From Erinaceus europaeus (taxonomy: Eukaryota; Chordata; Mammalia; Eulipotyphla; Erinaceidae), in NCBI RefSeq assembly GCF_950295315.1, contig NC_080171.1:110456378-110520377 (forward strand): DNA of 64,000 bases. The letters are read 5' to 3'. This document shows positions 53,446 to 63,350 of the stretch, in pieces. Positions within the stretch are counted from its first letter, which is position 1. Every line of letters starts with the position of its first letter. Below the pieces are notes generated by a model. That model had not been told where the DNA came from and searched no databases. It was given only the letters and a program-made list of their open reading frames with translations. Position numbers and translations under genes: made by a program.

Positions 53446-53446
<1 letters not shown>
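53178..53446 (-). mobile_element. SINE, family A', inside a (TC)n tract
   Basis: 'ctctggggttatcactgggg', 'ggataggacagagagaaatt', 'cacctgcagccctgcttcac' and 'ggtgcaccattgcctgactt' are in order. (TC)n lies on both sides. Confidence 0.9.
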
Positions 53447-53483
<37 letters not shown>

Positions 53484-53500
53484 CTTTGTCTCTCTCTCCT
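53447..53500. repeat. (TC)n, right half
   Basis: TC repeats with TGTC and CCTTTG interruptions. Confidence 0.92.
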
Positions 53501-53869
53501 CTCTCATGGAATACTGCCTCAATGAGGCTTTTCTTTCCTTGGCAAGGACCAGAGGGCTGGTCTATTTTGACTCTTCTTTTGAAACTATAAGCCGGCATCT
53601 CAGGTAAGTAATACCTGTGAAAACATCTGCTGAAAGCATAATACGAAACCACACCTGCCAATCCAATTGGCCCTTCGGGGCTGACAGCCTCATCTAAGAA
53701 AGCATTTGCAAACTGCTCCTCCCAGTGATACAGATCCTTGTACATGAACAAGATTGGCTTTCACCATGAAATAGATAGTATGGCTTTGAAGATTTTCCCA
53801 GGGAGGTGAAAACCAGTGCCAAAACAACCGTGAACTTTAGGAAATTGTTGTGCTTTGTTTGTTTGTTTT

Positions 53870-53980
53870 GTTTTGTTACAAGGGGACTACACAGCTCTGG
53901 TTTATGTTGGTGCTGAGGTCTTTGGTGTTTCAAGCAAGAAATTCTTTTTGCATAACCATTATGCTATCTCCCCAGCTCCA
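53870..53980 (-). mobile_element. SINE, family C, reverse orientation, diverged
   Basis: 'cacagctctggtttatgttg' and 'gcataaccattatgctatct' are clear. The B-box portion is shortened. Confidence 0.75.
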
Positions 53981-53984
53981 TTGC

Positions 53985-54240
53985 ACTTTTTAAGAAATAT
54001 CGACAAGAGTATAGGATAAGAGGGGTACAATTCCACATAATTCCCATCCCTTCCTTTGAAAGCTTTCCTATTCTTTATCCCTCTGGATCATTATGGGGTG
54101 CAGAAGATGGAAGGTCTGGCTTCTGTAATTGCTTCCCCACTGAACATGGGCATTGACAGGTGGATCCATACTCCCAACCTGTCTCTCTCTTTCCCTAGTG
54201 GGGCAGGGCTCTGGCGAGGCAGGGCTCCAGGACACAGCTT
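53985..54240 (-). mobile_element. L1 3' UTR fragment, reverse orientation
   Basis: 'gaggggtacaattccacata', 'ggtctggcttctgtaattgc' and 'ccatactcccaacctgtctc' match the 3' UTR at 36,223-36,666, with an internal deletion near 54,085. Confidence 0.85.
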
Positions 54241-54244
54241 CTAC

Positions 54245-54920
54245 CATTGAACAGACAGCTTCAGGCTTGATAGAAACCAGCTTAGCCTAGCCTAGTGGCA
54301 CTGGCACCAGGATGTGTAGATCCTGATTTGTGTCCTTCTCTAGGACTTGGTTACTTTGTGGGGGGCAGGGGTGCAGCTGCCTTAGTGACTAGGGGTAGCC
54401 TCTGTAAATAGTGACATTACAAAGATCAGGCGTGGTCTTGTCATATGTCAAACATTTTATGAAATCGTCACAAATCATGTGCACTTGCTTTCAGTGACAG
54501 CTGCTTGTCTTGCTTCTTTAGACACAGACATTGGATTAGGGTGTGTTTAAGCCAAGTTTCAATGGCTTTATTCCCATTCCCAAGTATTCTCCACCACCCC
54601 CCCCCAAAAAAAAAAAAAAAAAAAAAAAGAAGATGGTTAACATCACCTTTACAAGGCCCAACAATAGAGTGGTGGAAGATACCAGACCCGTGACTGTGGG
54701 CTCCTGTTCTTTTACACAGATACATTAGTGAGACTTCCCACCAGTGCCTAGAAACCCACAGAAGATGTTGCCACATGTCAGTGAATTGCTAATGTAAGTC
54801 ATGTTGGAAATGCTGCCAGGCTGCTGGCTAGGGTTTGGCTTTGTCAGGACCTACCTGGTAGTACCAGCTGCAGACGCTACCAGGCAGGCCTGGCCCTTCC
54901 TTTTTATAGTTGTGGATAGT
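54245..54920. other. Low-repeat DNA with an A-run
   Basis: C/A homopolymer at 54,597-54,628; otherwise unclassified. Confidence 0.45.
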
Positions 54921-54924
54921 TACC

Positions 54925-55187
54925 CTTTTCTTTTTCTCTCCTGCTCCTTCTCCTCCTCTTCCTCCTTCTTCCTCTTCCTCTTCTTCCTTTTCCCCTTCCT
55001 CTTCCCCTTCTTCTTCTCCCTTTCCTTCTCTCCAGTCCTCCCACCACCCTTCTCCTCTTTTCCTCCTGCCTCTCTTACCTTTTCCTTCATATCCTTCCTC
55101 TTCTTCTTACATCTCCCCCCCCCCTTTCTCCTTCTCCTACTTTTATCTCCTTCCCCCTCCTCCTCCCCCTCCTTTTTCTTCTTTTAT
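54925..55187. repeat. Long pyrimidine (CT-rich) tract
   Basis: About 260 bases nearly free of purines, with TCC/TTC-rich irregular units. Open frames across it are artefacts. Confidence 0.93.
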
Positions 55188-55189
55188 TT

Positions 55190-55292
55190 TCCAGAGCACT
55201 GGTCAGCTCTGGTTTATGATGTTGTGGGGGATTGAACCTCAGGCATGAGAGTCTCTATGTATAACTGTTATGCTATCTACCCTCGCCCCATA
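55190..55292 (-). mobile_element. SINE, family C, with pyrimidine tract at its tail
   Basis: 'ccagagcactggtcagctct', 'gtgggggattgaacctcagg' and 'ataactgttatgctatctac' identify it. The B-box region has a small deletion. Confidence 0.82.
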
Positions 55293-55294
55293 TT

Positions 55295-55820
55295 TCTTCT
55301 TTTATCTCCTCCTTCTTCCGAATCTTCCTTCTCCCTTCCCCCACCCTTTTGCATCCCATTCTCTCCAGTGAATCTGATTTCCTTCTGTGGGGTGGGGCAT
55401 GGAGTGGAGAATGGCTTATCAAAAGGGACACACAGAGCTGTGAAGCAAAATCATTGTTTTTGCCTCTAGAGTGACTTCCAAGGCATGTAGCTGCTTGCAA
55501 AGAGGCAGAAGTCATAGAAGCAGAAAAGAGCTGACACTGGGTGTTGCCTCTGGGTGGCAATGATTGGGACATGGGCCACAAAAATCCTAGGCCTGGACTC
55601 CAGACTCTGTGCTTATGAGAAAAACGATAAACTTCATTCTGGTATCACTAGTAGACCAGACTGTTCATTTTTTTTTTTTTTTCAGGGAATATCTGTGTAA
55701 AAAAATACCCACTAAGATGAGAAGGCAGGATAGTGTAGGCAAATGGGGGAATCTTTGAAGGAAGACAAAAATGGCTTCACAGGAGCATTCAAAGGAATGA
55801 AGGAGATGATATTGTCAAAT
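55295..55820. other. Low-repeat DNA
   Basis: CT-rich to 55,365, then unclassified, with a T-run at 55,667-55,682. Confidence 0.45.
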
Positions 55821-55821
55821 T

Positions 55822-56007
55822 CTTTTTTTTTTTGTTAATATTTTTATTTATTTTATTTTTGAGGGAGATGCAGAGAGAGAGAAACAGAGAGAAACACCAG
55901 AGCACTGCTCAGCTCTGGCTTATTGTGGTGCAGGGGATTGAACCTGGGATTTAGGAGCCTCAGTCATGAGAGTCTGTATGCATAAGCATTATGCTGTCTC
56001 CCCCGCC
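55822..56007 (-). mobile_element. SINE, family C, reverse orientation, nearly complete
   Basis: (ATTT)n, GA-rich, 'agcactgctcagctctggct', 'gggattgaacctgggattta' and 'cataagcattatgctgtctc' are all present. Confidence 0.92.
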
Positions 56008-56065
56008 CTGTTGCCAGCACATGGTAAGCATCCAGCAAACGAGAAGCTCAGTTATTATTATTTTT

Positions 56066-56713
56066 TTAATTTTTAATTTCTTTATTGGGGGATTAATGTT
56101 TTACATTTGACAAATACAGTAAATACAGTAGTTTGTACATGCATAACATTTCTCAGTTTCCACATAACAATACAACCCCCACTAGGTCCTCTGTCATCCT
56201 TTTTGGACCTGTACTCTCTCCCCTACCCACCCCAGAGTCTTTTACATTGGTGCAATACACCAATTCCACTTCAGGTTCTACTTGTGTTTTCTCTTCTGAT
56301 CTTGTTTTTCAACATCTGCTTGTGAATGAGATCATCCGATATTCATCCTTCTGTTTCTGACTTATTTCACTTAACATGATTTCTTAAGGCTCCATCCAAG
56401 ATGGGCTGAAAATGGTGAAGTCACCGTTTTTAATTGCTGAGTAATATTCCATTGTGTATATATACCACAACTTGCTCAGCCACTCATCTGTTGTTGACAC
56501 CTGGGTTGCTTCCAGGTTTTGGCTATTACAAATTGTGCTGCCAAGAACATATGTGTACTCAGATCTTTTTGGATGGGTGTATTGGATTCCTTAGGATATA
56601 TCCCCAGGAGAGGAATTGCAGGGTCATAGGGTAGGTCCATTTCTAGCCTTCTGAGAGTTCTCCAGACTGTTCTCTACAGGGGTTGGACCAATTTACATTC
56701 CCGCCAGCAATGA
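56066..56713 (-). mobile_element. 5'-truncated L1: ORF2 end and 3' UTR
   Basis: Antisense phrases 'tttctttattgggggattaa', 'attggtgcaatacaccaatt', 'tatttcacttaacatgattt', 'gagtaatattccattgtgta' and 'tttacattcccgccagcaat' run from the 3' end into ORF2. The low-complexity repeat ttattattattttt flanks it (56,052-56,065 and 56,714-56,727). Confidence 0.93.
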
Positions 56714-56727
56714 TTATTATTATTTTT

Positions 56728-57000
56728 AAATTTTATTAGTGACTTAATATTGATTTACAAAATTAAAAGATAACAGGGGTATAATTTCACACCATTCCCA
56801 CCACCAAAGTTCTATGTCCTCATTCCCTTCACTGGAAGTTACAGCATTTATCCTAAGGTTGCAGATACGGGTTGAATATTATTTCTACAACTATCTGTCT
56901 ATATTTGTATATACTTACCCCCATTCTTCCCTCATGGTTCTGTCTTTCCAAGTCACACCTTTACCTATTTCTACTTCCAGATGCACGCCTCTTCCTTTTT
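56728..57000 (-). mobile_element. L1 3' UTR fragment, reverse orientation
   Basis: 'ttagtgacttaatattgatt', 'caggggtataatttcacacc' and 'attcccaccaccaaagttct' resemble the ends at 42,519 and 39,270. It abuts the neighbouring L1, whose target site it probably supplied. Confidence 0.72.
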
Positions 57001-57009
57001 CTTCTTCTC

Positions 57010-57260
57010 TCTCCAGGATTATCCTGGTGGCCATTTTCCCCATTTTATTCTTGTTGTTGTTATTGTTGGAAAGGACAGAGAGAAATTGAGAGGAAAGGAA
57101 GATAGAGAGGGGGAGAAAAAGATAGACACCTCCAGACCTGCTTCACCACTTTTGAAGTGGACCCCCCCCCCCCCCCAGCAGTTGGGGAGCCAGGGGCTTG
57201 AACCAGGATCCTTACTCTTTGCACCATGTGTGCTTAACCTGGTGCACCACCACTTGGCTT
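57010..57260 (-). mobile_element. SINE, family A', reverse orientation
   Basis: 'ctccaggattatcctggtgg', 'ggaaaggacagagagaaatt', a C-run at 57,163-57,177 and 'ggtgcaccaccacttggctt' identify it. Confidence 0.87.
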
Positions 57261-57325
57261 TTCTTTCTTCCTTCCTTCCTTCCTTCCTTCCTTCCTTCCT
57301 TCCTTCTTTCCTTCCTTCCTTCCTT
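57261..57325. repeat. (TTCC)n microsatellite
   Basis: CCTT units between two SINEs, directly before the tail of the family A copy. Confidence 0.96.
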
Positions 57326-57628
57326 TCATATTTATTTATTTCCTTTTTGTTGCCCTTTTTTTTATTGTTGTAGTTATTATTGTTGTTGTTATTGATGTCG
57401 TGGCAAACGCTAGAAGAAGAAGAATTGATGTCGTCATTGTTGGATAGGACAGAGAGAAATGGAGAAAGGAAAGGAAGATAGAGAGGGGGAAAGAAAGACA
57501 CCTGCAGACCTGCTTCACCGCTTGTGAAGCGACTCCCCTGCAGATGGGGAGCTGGGGGCTCGAACCGGGATCCTCACGCCTGTCTCCTTGTGCTTTGTGT
57601 CACGTGCACTTGACCCCAACTCCCTGGC
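57326..57628 (-). mobile_element. SINE, family A, with an internal Vingi micro-insertion
   Basis: (ATTT)n, 'ttgttgccctttttttttat', 'tcattgttggataggacaga', 'cacctgcagacctgcttcac', 'ggctcgaaccgggatcctca' and a damaged head ending 'ccccaactccct' are present. The body is broken at 57,402-57,423 by foreign sequence. Confidence 0.93.
57402..57423 (+). mobile_element. 22-bp 5'-truncated Vingi-type insertion
   Basis: The stretch 'ggcaaacgctagaagaag' plus further AGA matches over 19 bases the 3' end of the Vingi-like element at 63,351-63,863, including its TAG stop and AAG-rich tail. The direct repeat attgatgtcgt at 57,391-57,401 and 57,424-57,434 (10-11 bp) flanks it. Removing the insert and one repeat restores the ordinary family A SINE. 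It is an extreme 5' truncation produced by target-primed reverse transcription. Confidence 0.88.
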
Positions 57629-57629
57629 T

Positions 57630-58860
57630 TTGCTTTTTCTTCCTGAAGCATTCAACTTAGTTTTTCTAACAGCACTCCCCTTTTTGTTAAATCTACTGTG
57701 TCCTATCATTTTGTTGCAGTCAACTAAGAAACTTAGCACTCATCTCTACAAAGGGCCAAACGGGTTTGTGACTAGAGCTGACTGTGGCAACACAGGGTCA
57801 GCTGCTGCAAGCCCTCAAACATCAGCCTGGCAGACACAGGAATCCTTCATTGTGTCCTCAGGATATCACTCAGTGCGTTTGGAAGCAGACATACCCGTCA
57901 TAGTCTCAGACTTTACACTTACCTCACTGGCCACACCTCCTCAGCAGTTCTAAAGGGAATTTGTTCTTTTCTCTCTCCAAATGTCTTCTTCATGTCTCTG
58001 TTAATAAACTACTCCTGCTTTTTTTTTTTTTTTTTTGCTTTTTTTTTTGTAGTCTTCCAAACCCACACAGCCGCAGAGCAGCTGCTCCTGTCATGGAAAT
58101 TTACATCATAGGCAACTCTGCTTTCTACCACCAGCCAGTAAGACCTAGACTTGTACTGAATTCCACTGGGCTCTCAGGTGTCTGAGTGTCTGTGTTGAGG
58201 AGTGATGTCTGCCTCCCCCACTCCCCTTTGTGTTCATGTGTTGTACTTCCCGTTAGTCTTGTCTGGAAAGAATATTAGCTGAGGATTCCATATGCCTCCG
58301 TCCATTCTGTGCGGATGATACTGATGATGGAATGGGATTTTGGTGGAAGTCTGAATGGAATTCCCTCCTGCCATCCCTTTCTTTCCTTTCTTCCTTCAAT
58401 CCCAGGTGACTCATGTGTGTGTACATGTGGGTATGCATGCATGTGGATATCTATAAACACGTGTGTGTGTTTGCATGTACACTCTACACTCGCTGATGGC
58501 AGTTTTCCCATGAGGCCATGCTCAGAACATGTAGTACTTCTTACTCTGCCATGCCCTTTGCTTGTGTCTGCAGTTTCGCTTTTCAGTTCTCTGGCCAAGA
58601 GCATGGCTGGTTAGCCAGGAGGGAGGGAGGGCGGTACCACTTCTCTAAGCTTTTTGGCCTGATGTGAGATAGAGAGTGCATGTGTGAAGGGGTAAGTAAG
58701 AGAAGATGGGACCTCAGGGAAGTACATCCTGGCTTTGTCACTCACTGATTTGAGTCTTTACCTGTGCAGTGGGGAGGGGCCACAGGTGTGGGGGAGGGGC
58801 CTCTTGGTGTGCCTCCACCTCCTCTCGCTCAGCACCCTGGGAAGTGGGTGGATAAACATC
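57630..58860. other. Low-repeat DNA
   Basis: T-runs at 58,019-58,050 and GT-rich text near 58,420-58,470. A 121-codon forward frame (57,588-57,953) begins inside the SINE and has no domain. A possible MIR remnant lies at 58,725-58,785. Confidence 0.45.
58725..58785 (+). mobile_element. Possible MIR fragment
   Basis: 'tcctggctttgtcactcact' and 'ctttacctgtgcagtgggga' resemble the MIR core, but the match is short and diverged. Confidence 0.3.
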
Positions 58861-58867
58861 AGGGAGT

Positions 58868-59300
58868 CTGGAGAGATAACTTAGTGATTATATAAAAGAC
58901 TTTCATGGGGAGTCGGGTGATAAAGTAGCGGGTTAAGCGCACATGGTGCAAAGCCCAGGGACCCGCATAAGGGTCCTGGTTCCAGCTGTCCCCCCCCCCC
59001 CCCCCCCGCCCCCACCTTAGGGGCATTGCTTCACAGGCGGTGAAGCAGGTCTGCAGGTGTCTTTCTCTCCCCCTCTCTGTCTACCCCTCCTCTCTCCATT
59101 TCTCTCTGTCTTATCTAACAGTGACGACATCAATAACAAACAACAACAATAAAAACCAATAAGGGCAACAAAAGGGAAAATAAATAAAAAATTTAAAAAA
59201 AAAGACTTTTTATGCCTGGAACTTCGAGGTCTCAGGTCCAGTCTCCCACTGTAAGCCAGCGCTAAATAGTGCTCTGGTAAACCAAACAAACAAAAACCAG
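58868..59300 (+). mobile_element. SINE, family C, split by a family A SINE
   Basis: The left part is 58,868-58,907 ('gagataacttagtgattata'). The right part resumes at 59,215 with 'ggtctcaggtccagtctccc' and 'gctaaatagtgctctggtaa'. Confidence 0.85.
58908..59199 (+). mobile_element. SINE, family A, nested in family C
   Basis: 'gggagtcgggtgataaagta', 'gtcctggttccagctgtccc', a C-run, 'ctgtcttatctaacagtgac' and an A-rich tail are present. The target repeat aaaagactttcatg / aaaagactttttatg (58,894-58,907 and 59,200-59,214) flanks it. Confidence 0.92.
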
Positions 59301-59417
59301 AAAACTAAACAAAACCAACCCATAGGCAATCCTGCTACTGTTGTGGAAAACGTGAGTGCGCAGACCTAGAGCTTTGCAACTATTGCTGTGTGGAGGTGGT
59401 GGCAGGCCTCTGGCCAC

Positions 59418-59632
59418 TTTAAAAAATTTTTTTAAAAAATTATCTTTATTTATTAGAGACAAAGAAATTAAGAGGGGAGAGGGGAATAAAAAGGGAGAGA
59501 GCCAACTGCAGCACTGCTTCACCTCTCATGAAGCATTCCCTCTGCAGGTGGGGACCAGGGGCTTGAACCCAGGTCCTTGCACATTATAACACGTCCATTC
59601 AGCCAGGTATACCGCCACCCGCCCCTCCCGGT
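59418..59632 (-). mobile_element. SINE, family B, reverse orientation
   Basis: 'attatctttatttattagag', 'ctgcagcactgcttcacctc', 'cttgaacccaggtccttgca' and 'aggtataccgccacccgccc' identify it. Confidence 0.9.
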
Positions 59633-59639
59633 CCCCCGT

Positions 59640-60035
59640 GTCCACTTGTTATGATGGTGTGTGCATGACATTGAGAGAGAGCTTTCAGAGGGATTTGGGA
59701 ACTGGTCTCTGGTTTTTGAAGACTAGAATCATTATTTAATAAGTTGTAGTCATTAAATACTTACCAGTAGTATTGGAAGTACTTTGGGTAAGTAAGTGCT
59801 CTTTTGTGAAAAGGAGGATTAAGTTCACATATCTTATTCCTACAGGGCATCTTGATTTAATCTTTTAAATTACAGAGAAAAGAAAGGAGTTTTGCCTTGG
59901 GGAAAATGGACCTATTAAGAGGGTTGGATAATACAAATGAAGCTTCTGATGATCCTTTTAATTAAAATGACAGAAAATACTCAGAAGAACTTAGACCTAA
60001 CAATTTCATTCATACTTACAGTCTTCAGAGATCAG
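59640..60035. other. Low-repeat DNA
   Basis: Nothing recognised. Confidence 0.4.
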
Positions 60036-60048
60036 AGTATGGTCCTAT

Positions 60049-60319
60049 ATATTTTTAAATATTTATTTATTTATTTATTTTCCCTTCTGTTGCCCTTGTT
60101 TTTTATTATTGTTATAGTTATTGATGTCATCATTGTTGGATAGGACAGAGAGTAATGGAGAGGGAGAGAGAAAGTTATAGACACCTGCAGACCTGCTTCA
60201 CCACCTGTGAAGCGACTCCCCTGCAGGTGGGGAGCTGGGAGCTGGAACAGGAATCCTTAAGCCGGTCCTTGGGCTTTGCACCATGTGCGCTCAATCCACT
60301 GCACTACCACCCGACTCCC
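60049..60319 (-). mobile_element. SINE, family A, reverse orientation, TSD-flanked
   Basis: (ATTT)n, 'ttcccttctgttgcccttgt', 'tcattgttggataggacaga', 'cacctgcagacctgcttcac' and 'ctgcactaccacccgactcc' are complete. The perfect repeat tggtcctat lies at 60,040-60,048 and 60,320-60,328. Confidence 0.95.
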
Positions 60320-60329
60320 TGGTCCTATT

Positions 60330-61048
60330 CTTAATCCACTACTGTCATTTCGTCTTGTGGGATATGCTCTTGTTGTCCCTCGAAATCAACCTTAGCCAAG
60401 AGTCAACCTTAGCCTGTACTTCCTGAGCCTAGAAAAGTTGGCTGGTGTTTTCCTTCTCCTCTGTGCAGAGAGAGAGATTTTTCTGTTTACTTGCAGTTTT
60501 TGTCTTGTCTGCTTTAAGTAGGATCTATAGGCTGATTAGCAAATATATTTCAGGTACATTTCTGGTTTATTTTGGAACACATCTCGGTCTTTGTTGCCTT
60601 TTACCTGGTGATCATGGGCAGCGTGCAGACTCCGGTATCAAAATAAGCCTTAAACTGGGAGTTATCCGCTCAGCATTTCCATGTTTAAGGAGAAGGTACT
60701 GAGCCAAGACCTCTCCAAGCTGGGTTGACTTGGCAGCTGTGGGAATGGGTAGATGCTCTGCTAAAATAGCTAGTAGATATGAGGAATGTAAATTGATTTG
60801 AATTTCCAAGTTAGGGTGCTGCTGGAACATATAGGAGAGGGTGGATAAAATGTCAGAGGTGACAGGAAGCTCTTGCCATGGTGAACACAAAGTCACTGTG
60901 CTGCTGGCCTGACTTCTACACAGCTGGACAGGCATGTGGACCTGACACTAAGCAGTTGAGTGGGTCTGACTAGAGGTTTCCCCTTCTCTAGATGAGAAGA
61001 CTAAAACACAAGGAGCACTCCTCACGTCCGTATTCAGAAATGAATATG
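60330..61048. other. Low-repeat DNA
   Basis: No confident repeat. A 107-codon reverse frame (60,612-60,935) has no recognised domain. Confidence 0.45.
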
Positions 61049-61049
61049 C

Positions 61050-61285
61050 TTGGGTTAGTTGGTGGCTTATCCAATAGAGTACATTTTGTTACCATGCATG
61101 AGGACCTGGGTTCAAACCCCTGGTCTCCATTTGCATGGGCAAACCTTCATGAGTGATGGAACAGTGCTGTAAGTGACACATTTTTCTTTGTTTCTCTCTC
61201 TTTCTCTCATCCTCTATTTAAAAAAAAAAGTGACTGCCTGGAATAGACAGTGAGCCTCAGAAATAACCCTGGTGGCAAAAATGAA
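61050..61285 (+). mobile_element. SINE, family B/A', diverged
   Basis: 'gacctgggttcaaacccctg', 'catgagtgatggaacagtgc', an A-run and an A'-like 3' unit 'agaaataaccctggtggcaa' are present. Confidence 0.78.
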
Positions 61286-62214
61286 AATGTAGGGGAAAAA
61301 GAAAAGAAGAAGAGAATGTATTGTCTTTGGCTATGACAACCTCCATGGGCCGTAGTACAGTAAAAATAGAATTAAAAAAAAAAAAAGATCATGTAGAGAT
61401 TGATCCAGAAAGCACGCGATGTTGGCTTTGAAGTTCACATCCTGACCTAGTGAGATTCTGAAGACAACAGGGAGCAGAATCTTCATAGTCAAAACAATTA
61501 TGAAAACAATGGTAGCCCAGTGATTGTACAGCTCACAAAGTCCTGAGTTTCTGTGAAGCATGTGGACTGTGCAGTGTGTGGTCCACTAAAGGCAGGTCTG
61601 TGGCTTCCCTTGAGACCCTGGATACTTCTCTGCTTTGGAATGTTCTCTGTGGGTTTCCCAGCTCCTCCCTGTTCTGTCCTCTAGACTTCAGGATTAACTT
61701 GCAAGTTTTTAAAAATTGTGGTAAAATAAATTACATAACATAAAAATCTAGCAATGTCACTCTTTCCAAGTGTTCAGTAGTGTCAAGGATTTTCATCGTA
61801 TCTTGTAACAGTCTCCAGAACCAAACTGTACCTGTTGAACAGTCACTCACTATCCCCTCCGTTCTCTTATTCCCCAAGAACTGTCACTGTGCTTTGAGTA
61901 TGTGAGTATGTTAGATATCTCATGTACATGGAGCCATGTGATACTTGTCTCTTTGTGACTAACTTTACTCATTTAGCACGATATCTCCACGTTGAGGCCA
62001 TGCATCCATCCATGGGGGCACGCATCAAGCTGTTTATCTATTCACCCTCTGCTGGATGCTTGAGTTGCTACTACTCTGTTGTGAATTTGGCTGGCATAAA
62101 GAAGGGTATGCAAATACTACTTCAGAACTGCCTTTTTCAGTTCTTCTGAGTAGATACTGAGAAGTGGAATGACGGCATCATACATCAATTACAGACCTGC
62201 ATCTCTTATCTAAC

Positions 62215-62402
62215 CAGGACAGTGTTCTAAGCAATAAATCCTTTTGGGGTTTGTCATTGTGCTCATGCCAAAGAATGTGATTACACAAACTTTGGTGGTA
62301 GAACTCACCGCACACCTCGGCTATATGATACTACCTATTGAAACCACCAATGTATATATAGTCCATCGTTGATCAAAATGTCGTTATATGAGGACTTTAT
62401 GC
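62215..62402 (+). mobile_element. Tigger/MER2-like non-autonomous DNA transposon remnant
   Basis: 'tgattacacaaactttggtg', 'cgcacacctcggctatatga' and, near the right end, 'agtccatcgttgatcaaaat' with 'gtcgttatatgaggac' follow the order of the human MER2/Tigger1 consensus as I recall it. The transposase gene is absent. Terminal inverted repeats are too decayed to define. Confidence 0.55.
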
Positions 62403-62404
62403 CT

Positions 62405-62635
62405 TTTTAAAATCTTTACTCATTTATTGGATAGAGACAGTTAGAAATCGAGAGGGAAGAGGGAGATAGAGAGGAAGAGAGATGGAGACACTTAACAGCA
62501 CTGCATTACCACTTGCAAAGCTTTCTCCGCCAGGAGGTAGAGACTGGGGACTCGAACCTGGGTCCTTGTGCATTGTAATATATGCTCCCAACCAGGTGCA
62601 GCACCACCTGGCCCTCACTATATGCTTTTTTTCAC
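62405..62635 (-). mobile_element. SINE, family B, reverse orientation
   Basis: 'catttattggatagagacag', 'accacttgcaaagctttctc', 'ctcgaacctgggtccttgtg' and 'aggtgcagcaccacctggcc' identify it. 'ccctcactatatgctttt' is duplicated just after it. Confidence 0.9.
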
Positions 62636-63350
62636 CCTCACTATATGCTTTTATTTGTTTATTTTTTTGAGGAACCCCTGTGCTGTTTTCTTAACTACAC
62701 CAGCTCAAGGGTTCCCATCTCTCCACATTCTCATCAACATTTGTTCTTTTGTTAGTAGTTTGGATTGCAACTTCTATAGTTTTGCTTTGATTTTCCTAAT
62801 GATACTATTTCCCTATGTCTGTTGCCTGTTTTCATTGAAGAAATGTTTTTCACTCCTTTGCCCAGTTCGGGGGTCAGTCTCTTCAGCTCTTGGTAGGTAA
62901 CAGTACAGCAGGACCCTAGATCCTGCTGAAAGCCTGAACTTTCTTCCTGAAGCAAGGGTATGGCGATTCCTTGGCCTTCCTGGTGGTCAGGAAACCAGGA
63001 AAACCTCACATTCTTTCCAACTCTGTTTTCCTGGCACATGTCGCCTGCTTTTGAAGGGATTAAATCCATTTTCCTTGGGGGGGGGGAGGGGCACATTGCT
63101 GGTGTTATTTAGTGGCTGTTTTGTAAGCTCCACTCTCCCCACCCAAGGTCCTCTCTCTACTTTCCAATTTCTCGTTGAGCTGTGGAGCAGCTCTTAATGT
63201 TAGGGGCTTTGAAGAAGCTCTTGGATGCCTACTACCTGTTACATCCTTTGATTGGCTGTAAACAATGGTGCTCTTGAAAAGAATTTCTTCTGCCCGCTGT
63301 TAGAACGCAGCAGGGGTACAAACTCAGATGCCCACTGAGCTCAGGTAGGT

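Larger units (their letters stand above)
61700..62880 (-). mobile_element. Old L1 (L1M type) remnant, split by later insertions
   Basis: The left piece has antisense L1 phrases ('tgactaactttactcattta', 'gtggaatgacggcatcatac'). The right piece (from about 62,640) continues with 'gaggaacccctgtgctgttt', 'ggttcccatctctccacatt' and 'tgaagaaatgtttttcactc', the next part of ORF2. The interval 62,205-62,635 holds two younger insertions. Confidence 0.72.

Noticed and set aside
54801..55248. Frames of 112-144 codons rich in Phe, Leu, Ser and Pro
   Set aside because: They are translations of a pyrimidine tract and a SINE.
57261..57325. CRISPR-like direct repeats
   Set aside because: The regular repeats here and at 20,605, 34,503 and 44,660 are plain microsatellites with no spacers, in a vertebrate genome.
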